This document shows positions 6,811 through 10,077 of a stretch of DNA of 10,077 nucleotides, in pieces. Below the pieces are notes generated by a model. That model saw only the letters and a program-made list of their open reading frames with translations. It was not told the origin of the DNA and did no database searches. Within the stretch, counting starts at the first letter, position 1. Every line of letters begins with the position of its first letter. Source of the stretch: CAZZBK01 sp964387325 (GTDB taxonomy: Bacteria > Planctomycetota > Planctomycetia > Pirellulales > PNKZ01); NCBI GenBank assembly GCA_964387325.1, contig CAYLYE010000227.1, positions 1-10,077 of the forward strand, read 5' to 3'. A program made the translations under genes and the position numbers.

Positions 6811-7188
6811 ATGTTCGCGTGGTTTTCGTTGCTGCTGTCGCTCTGCGGTTGGTCTGTCGACCGATCGGGCCCAGCGTGCGACCGCGCGGAACTCGATGCT
6901 CCCTCGCGGAATGGTTCGACGGCTCGTCTACGAGAGCGGCGGGAATCTCCTCTGCATCGATGCTCAGGTCACTTGGTGACGTTGGGCGCCGATGTTCTGC
7001 GATCAGTTTTGCACGGCTTGATCGGATGGCAAACCGCTTGGAAGCGTTGGTGGTTGGGCGCGACGTCGGCGAGCGATGGCTCGCAGGACGCTCACGAGCT
7101 TAGCTGGCAACGTCGTCGATACTCGCTGGCGGTCGTTCGACTGCCCGCCGAGTGGATCAAGCGGAATCGCGGGCGACGTCGACGCTAA
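6811..7188 (+). CDS. Possible small exported protein, 125 residues, unknown function
   Basis: I do not recognise this protein and am unsure that it is real. In its favour, ATG 6811 is preceded by GGAAGGGG at 6798-6805, five bases away; the N-terminus MFAWFSLLLSLCGWS looks like a short signal peptide or membrane anchor; the frame spans 378 bases up to TAA 7186-7188; and a perfect inverted repeat covers that stop. Against it, codon use is less GC-rich at third positions than in the neighbours, the mature part is rich in Arg, Ser and Trp with no motif, and another open frame overlaps. The frame stays open upstream to 6637, but that extension lacks the ribosome binding site. If real, it may share the promoter at 6602-6629. 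Confidence 0.3.
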   Translation: MFAWFSLLLSLCGWSVDRSGPACDRAELDAPSRNGSTARLRERRESPLHRCSGHLVTLGADVLRSVLHGLIGWQTAWKRWWLGATSASDGSQDAHELSWQRRRYSLAVVRLPAEWIKRNRGRRRR

Positions 7189-7197
7189 GCGTCGACG
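7177..7197. repeat. Perfect 10-bp inverted repeat (possible hairpin)
   Basis: CGTCGACGCT (7177-7186) and AGCGTCGACG (7188-7197) are perfect inverted copies around a single A. As RNA this gives a 9-bp GC-rich stem with a 3-base loop. It lies across the stop codon of the small ORF ending at 7188 and 170 bases before rny. No T-run follows on either strand, so it is not a classical intrinsic terminator. It could be a protein-binding palindrome or an mRNA 3'-end structure. Confidence 0.5.
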
Positions 7198-7366
7198 GCT
7201 GGGTTCATTTCTGTTGCCGATGACTCTCATCGACGGTGCGAGCCGCCCTGAGCGCGTGACTCGAGCAGCGGGTTTTCGTACCGCGCGACGTGGCGCATTC
7301 ATACCAGCGCGACTGTTCGTTCGCCTCGATCGTCGCACGCACCATTTGCTCAAGGGAACGCGTAAC

Positions 7367-8920
7367 GTGGATCAACCGTGGCCCATCATCATCACCGCCC
7401 TGATCTCGGCGGCGATGACGTTTGCACTCGTCAAGTTACTCGACTATCTGCATGTCATTGATACGGAGAAAAAGACGCGCGAGATGCTGGAGCGGGCGGA
7501 GCGTGAGATCGAAACCCGCCGCAAAGAAGCCGACATCCACATGAAGGAGGCGGCGATTCAGCAGCGCAGCGACGTCGAAAAACAACTGGCTGAAATTCGC
7601 CAAGCCGTGCATGAACGCGAACGGGCCCTCGACAAGCGCCAGGACATGCTCGACCAACAGGCGGAACAAGTTCGCAAGCAAGAGAAGATGGTCGAAAGTT
7701 TTCAGCGCAAGCTCACCGAGCGGACCGAGGAAACCACTCGCCGCAACGAGGAGCTAGCCCGGCTCGTCGAGCAGCAGCGCCAAGCGTTGCACCGCAGCAG
7801 CGGCCTGGGCCCCGACGAGGCCAAACGGCTGTTGCTCGAACAGCTCGAACAAGAGCTGCAACATGAGCAAGGGGCAATGATCCTCAAGCACGAAAAAAAG
7901 CTGGCCGAGACGGTCGAGGAAAAGTCCCGCGAAATGCTGATCACCGCCATGCAGCGGTATGCTTCGAGTCACACGGCCGAGACGACCACCAGCACGGTCG
8001 ATATTCCCAGCGACGAAATGAAAGGGCGGATCATCGGTCGCGAGGGACGCAATATTCGCGCGTTTGAAAAAGCCACGGGCGTCGACGTCATCATCGACGA
8101 TACGCCCGGCGTGGTCATCGTCAGCGGCTTTGATCCGGTTCGACGTGAGATCGCGCGGATGTCGCTGGCGAAGCTCATCACCGACGGCCGCATTCATCCG
8201 GCGCGGATCGAAGAGATTGTCACGCAAACTCAGTCCGAATTGGAACAGACCCTGCGCAAGGCGGGTCTCGAAGCCGTGCAGGAAGCCGATGTTGGCCAAT
8301 TGCACGACAAGATCGTCGAGTTGCTCGGGCGATTGAAGCTGCGCACCAGTTACAGCCAGAATGTGCTGCGGCACTCGCTCGAGGTCGCGTTCTTGAGCGG
8401 TATGATGGCCGAGGAGCTTGGTCTCGACGGGCGACTGGCGCGGCGCTGCGGGTTATTGCACGATATTGGCAAAGCGGCCGACCACGAGCAAGAAGGGGGG
8501 CACCCCAAGATCGGCGCTGACATCCTCAAGCGTTATGGAGAAAAACACGAAGTGGTGCATGCCGCGCTCGGGCATCATGACGATTTGCGCATTGAGAACC
8601 CGTACACGGTGCTGGTCGCCGCGGCCGATGCCTGTAGCGCCTCGCGTCCCGGCGCGCGGCGTGAATCGCTTGAGCGCTATATCAAGCGGATGGAAGAGTT
8701 GGAGACGATCGCTTGCGGGTTCCCGGGCGTCGAGCAGGCGTTTGCCATTCAAGCGGGCCGTGAGCTGCGCGTGATTGCCAGCGCCAAAGAAACGAACGAT
8801 GAAGTGGCGGCGAAGATTTGCCACGACATCGCCCGTGCGTTCGAGGAGCAGCTCACCTACCCGGGCGAGATCAAGGTGACCGTGCTGCGCGAGGCCCGAT
8901 TCAGCGACGTGGCCCGATAA
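7367..8920 (+). CDS. rny: Ribonuclease Y
   Basis: RNase Y is a membrane-anchored endoribonuclease that starts mRNA decay in many bacteria. This copy has 517 residues, the usual family length. Residues 6-28 are the N-terminal membrane span, and about 33-200 are a long charged coiled coil. The KH RNA-binding domain starts near 208, with GRIIGREGRNI at 220-230 (GxxG loop 224-227). The HD nuclease domain includes His336, LLHDIGKA at 363-370 (His365, Asp366), GHHDD at 402-406 and AAADACSASRPGAR at 418-431 (Asp421). All expected metal-binding residues appear present. The start is GTG 7367, with AAGGGA at 7352-7357 and the protein opening MDQPWPIIITALIS; the frame stays open to 7076, but that extension bears no likeness to RNase Y. 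It is the best-identified gene in the window and probably stands alone, with transcription ending near the hairpin at 8943-8979. Confidence 0.97.
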   Translation: MDQPWPIIITALISAAMTFALVKLLDYLHVIDTEKKTREMLERAEREIETRRKEADIHMKEAAIQQRSDVEKQLAEIRQAVHERERALDKRQDMLDQQAEQVRKQEKMVESFQRKLTERTEETTRRNEELARLVEQQRQALHRSSGLGPDEAKRLLLEQLEQELQHEQGAMILKHEKKLAETVEEKSREMLITAMQRYASSHTAETTTSTVDIPSDEMKGRIIGREGRNIRAFEKATGVDVIIDDTPGVVIVSGFDPVRREIARMSLAKLITDGRIHPARIEEIVTQTQSELEQTLRKAGLEAVQEADVGQLHDKIVELLGRLKLRTSYSQNVLRHSLEVAFLSGMMAEELGLDGRLARRCGLLHDIGKAADHEQEGGHPKIGADILKRYGEKHEVVHAALGHHDDLRIENPYTVLVAAADACSASRPGARRESLERYIKRMEELETIACGFPGVEQAFAIQAGRELRVIASAKETNDEVAAKICHDIARAFEEQLTYPGEIKVTVLREARFSDVAR

Positions 8921-8942
8921 GACTGATCGTGGCCATCGTCCG

Positions 8943-8979
8943 CGGCGAGCGGGGCGTGAATTAGCCCCCCGGCTCGCCG
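8943..8979. terminator. GC-rich hairpin between converging rny and the lipoprotein gene
   Basis: CGGCGAGC (8943-8950) pairs perfectly with GCTCGCCG (8972-8979), and GGGG at 8951-8954 can pair with Cs at 8967-8970, leaving a 12-base loop. It begins 22 bases after the rny stop and covers the last six codons and the stop of the lipoprotein gene. No T-run follows on either strand, so its role as a two-way terminator is inferred from its position. Confidence 0.5.
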
Positions 8980-9542
8980 TGATCGTTCGGTCCGGCGGCA
9001 CAGCGGTGGAAGTGATTGTGATCGATGTAGATCACTTCACGAGCATCTTCGTCGATCTTGGTGTTGGGCAACGGCCAGCCGGTGCGGCGAATCTTCGTGT
9101 AATACACCGTGACCTTATAGTGGGCGTGGTGCAATTGTGCCGGCCCGATGAGCGGATACACACGCATCGGATCGACATAGTCGGAGATCGGCTCGATGGT
9201 CATGCGGACGTTGTTGCGTTGCTTTTCGTAGAGCAGCGGCATGCCTCCCTGCACGCTGTCGGCTTTCTCTAAGGCTCGCATCACCTCGTCGGGCGACGGC
9301 GGATCGAGTGCCGCGGGCGGCCCACCGGCCGTGATCGGTCCCAGGATCGGCACCCGCTCGTATCGCTCGTGATTCCAGAATTGATCTTCTTGAACCTTCT
9401 GGAAGTAGGGGCTCACAGGAATCGGAAACGGAAAGTGAACGGTCGGACCCGTGACCGTGTTGAACGGAAACGTGCATCCGCTCAGGGGGCTGAGGGCGAG
9501 CAGGCCTAAAACCGCGACACGGATCCGAGAGGGGCTCGACAT
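8961..9542 (-). CDS. Lipoprotein of unknown function with His-rich C-terminus
   Basis: This 193-residue protein has a lipoprotein signal: Arg6 and Arg8, a hydrophobic stretch VAVLGLLALSPLSGC at residues 9-23 and the lipobox LSGC with Cys23 as lipid site. It should be exported and anchored to a membrane. The mature part has a Pro-rich start (TVHFPFPIPVSPYF), then EPISDYVDPMRVYPLIGP at 117-134, HHAHYKVTVYYTK at 138-150 and IYIDHNHFHRC at 171-181. The two His clusters could bind metal. It resembles uncharacterised planctomycete lipoproteins that I cannot name, and no enzyme motif is seen. I chose ATG at 9540-9542, which gives a normal signal length; a TTG at 9558-9560 would add six residues. The ribosome binding site is weak for both. 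It stands alone, upstream of no other gene in its direction. Confidence 0.8.
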   Translation of the reverse strand: MSSPSRIRVAVLGLLALSPLSGCTFPFNTVTGPTVHFPFPIPVSPYFQKVQEDQFWNHERYERVPILGPITAGGPPAALDPPSPDEVMRALEKADSVQGGMPLLYEKQRNNVRMTIEPISDYVDPMRVYPLIGPAQLHHAHYKVTVYYTKIRRTGWPLPNTKIDEDAREVIYIDHNHFHRCAAGPNDHGEPGG

Positions 9543-9738
9543 GATCGCACTCGCGAACAAGAGGGATGAGTTTCATCAGGTTCGGGGACCGAGCGACCGG
9601 TGCTGTCAGCAGCGACTCGCCGGCATTTCGATTCCCGAACAGCCCCTTTTATCGGTAACGATGGTGAGGATCTTGCGGAATTTTCCAAATTTAACGCTTG
9701 GGTGGCTCGATCCGACGGTGGGGCGAAACCTAAGAGTC

Positions 9739-9779
9739 AAAAAAAACACCTCGGCCGAGCGTTAGGCTCGACCGAGGTG
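9739..9779 (-). terminator. Intrinsic terminator for the right-edge - strand gene
   Basis: On the - strand, CACCTCGG (complement of 9772-9779) pairs with CCGAGGTG (complement of 9747-9754). After one mismatch a further 5 bp form (9756-9760 with 9766-9770) round a 5-base loop. Eight Ts follow on the - strand (complement of the A-run 9739-9746). It starts 45 bases past the TAG stop at 9824. This is a textbook rho-independent terminator and fits only - strand transcription. Confidence 0.88.
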
Positions 9780-9823
9780 GAGGACATGGAGAACATGCAG
9801 CGGACGCGTTCGATCGACTCGCA

Positions 9824-10077
9824 CTAGCGATTCGGGTGCCAGCGTTTGCGGCTGGCCTCGCGTTTGGCGTCGAAGTCGAGGTACCACCAGCCGTCGTCCC
9901 ATTCCAAGGTCACGCGGCGCCAGCCGAGCGGCACTTGCGGATAGGGATAGAACGGGCCGATATAAGGCCACGCGGACGGTGAGTACTGTTTCGGGTAGGT
10001 CACGGCAGCGTAGTTTGACTGCGAAGCGTAACTCGGCCAAGCGTGACTGGGCATCTGCGGCTGATCGTACACACCGC
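9824..10077 (-). CDS. Aromatic- and proline-rich protein of unknown function, C-terminal part
   Basis: The frame enters from the right edge and stops at TAG (9824-9826), giving at least 82 visible residues. The visible part is rich in Tyr, Pro, Trp and Ser (AVTYPKQYSPSAWPYIGP, then FYPYPQVPLGWRRVTLEW), then DDGWWYLDFDAKREASRKRW and a basic end. I see no membrane span or catalytic motif. The Tyr/Pro-rich part looks flexible and the WRRVTLEWDDGWWYLDF block looks like a small beta unit that could bind a partner. A GTG at 10070-10072 could start it, but no ribosome binding site can be judged this close to the edge and the frame is still open, so it is treated as partial. The strong terminator at 9739-9779 marks its transcript end. 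I recall similar short proteins in planctomycetes, without a function. Confidence 0.7.
   Translation of the reverse strand, partial: GVYDQPQMPSHAWPSYASQSNYAAVTYPKQYSPSAWPYIGPFYPYPQVPLGWRRVTLEWDDGWWYLDFDAKREASRKRWHPNR

Noticed and set aside
7076..7366. N-terminal extension of RNase Y by 97 codons
   Set aside because: The extension is Arg/Ser-rich, unlike RNase Y. GTG 7367 has a ribosome binding site and gives the normal membrane anchor and length.
7754..8374. - strand open frame (206 codons) within rny
   Set aside because: It lies antisense to the coiled-coil and KH regions of a complete RNase Y, with no own start signal.
9560..9740. Promoter for the - strand lipoprotein gene in the AT-rich stretch near 9650-9695
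   Set aside because: Pieces such as GATAAA and TTGGAA occur on the - strand, but no pair has both good matches and 16-18 bp spacing.
1..10077. CRISPR array, tRNA, rRNA, insertion sequence or phage genes
   Set aside because: No regularly spaced repeats, cloverleaf-like tRNA ends, transposase motifs, terminal repeats or phage proteins were found on reading both strands.

Overview
The window is GC-rich (roughly 60% or more by eye) bacterial chromosomal DNA. Several proteins look planctomycete, probably of the Pirellulales type: the terse unknown lipoprotein, the aromatic-rich protein ending the window, the long unknown protein beside a glycosyltransferase, and an ATP-grasp protein of a kind I associate with tetrahydromethanopterin-using bacteria. 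This placement comes from recognising protein style, not from a marker gene. There is no sign of phage, insertion sequence, CRISPR, rRNA or tRNA.

Layout. (1) Bases 1-114 hold the C-terminal end of a Nif3/YbgI-family protein on the + strand. (2) A good sigma-70-like promoter (TTGACG, 16 bp, TAGAAT) at 171-198 is followed at once by a hairpin at 206-254. It should drive a three-gene + strand operon: a family 2 glycosyltransferase (288-1037), a 531-residue protein of unknown function (1034-2629, ATGA overlap) and a two-part acetyltransferase of Eis-like architecture (2682-4076). (3) Converging on it with only 15 bases between stop codons is a three-gene - strand operon, read from right to left: a thioredoxin-like protein (6372-5812), an ATP-grasp ligase (5806-4640) and a small single-pass membrane protein (4643-4092). 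Its genes are separated by 5 bases and by an ATGA overlap. (4) A region of about 1 kb (6373-7366) has no firm gene. It holds one possible small exported protein (6811-7188), a weak promoter and a perfect 10-bp inverted repeat over that ORF's stop codon. (5) RNase Y (rny, 7367-8920, GTG start) is complete, with its membrane anchor, coiled coil, KH and HD domains. (6) A - strand lipoprotein (9542-8961) converges on rny, with a GC-rich hairpin between them. (7) A strong intrinsic terminator (9739-9779) follows a - strand gene that runs off the right edge.

How the genes may work together. The GT2, unknown-protein and acetyltransferase operon looks like a sugar or lipid-linked glycan modification unit: one enzyme to transfer a sugar, one acyltransferase, and a conserved partner with no known reaction. 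The thioredoxin, ATP-grasp and membrane-protein operon looks like a small amide- or peptide-ligase unit with a redox partner. Both readings are inferred from domain type and tight gene spacing. The unknown 531-residue protein is the best candidate for something new in this window.
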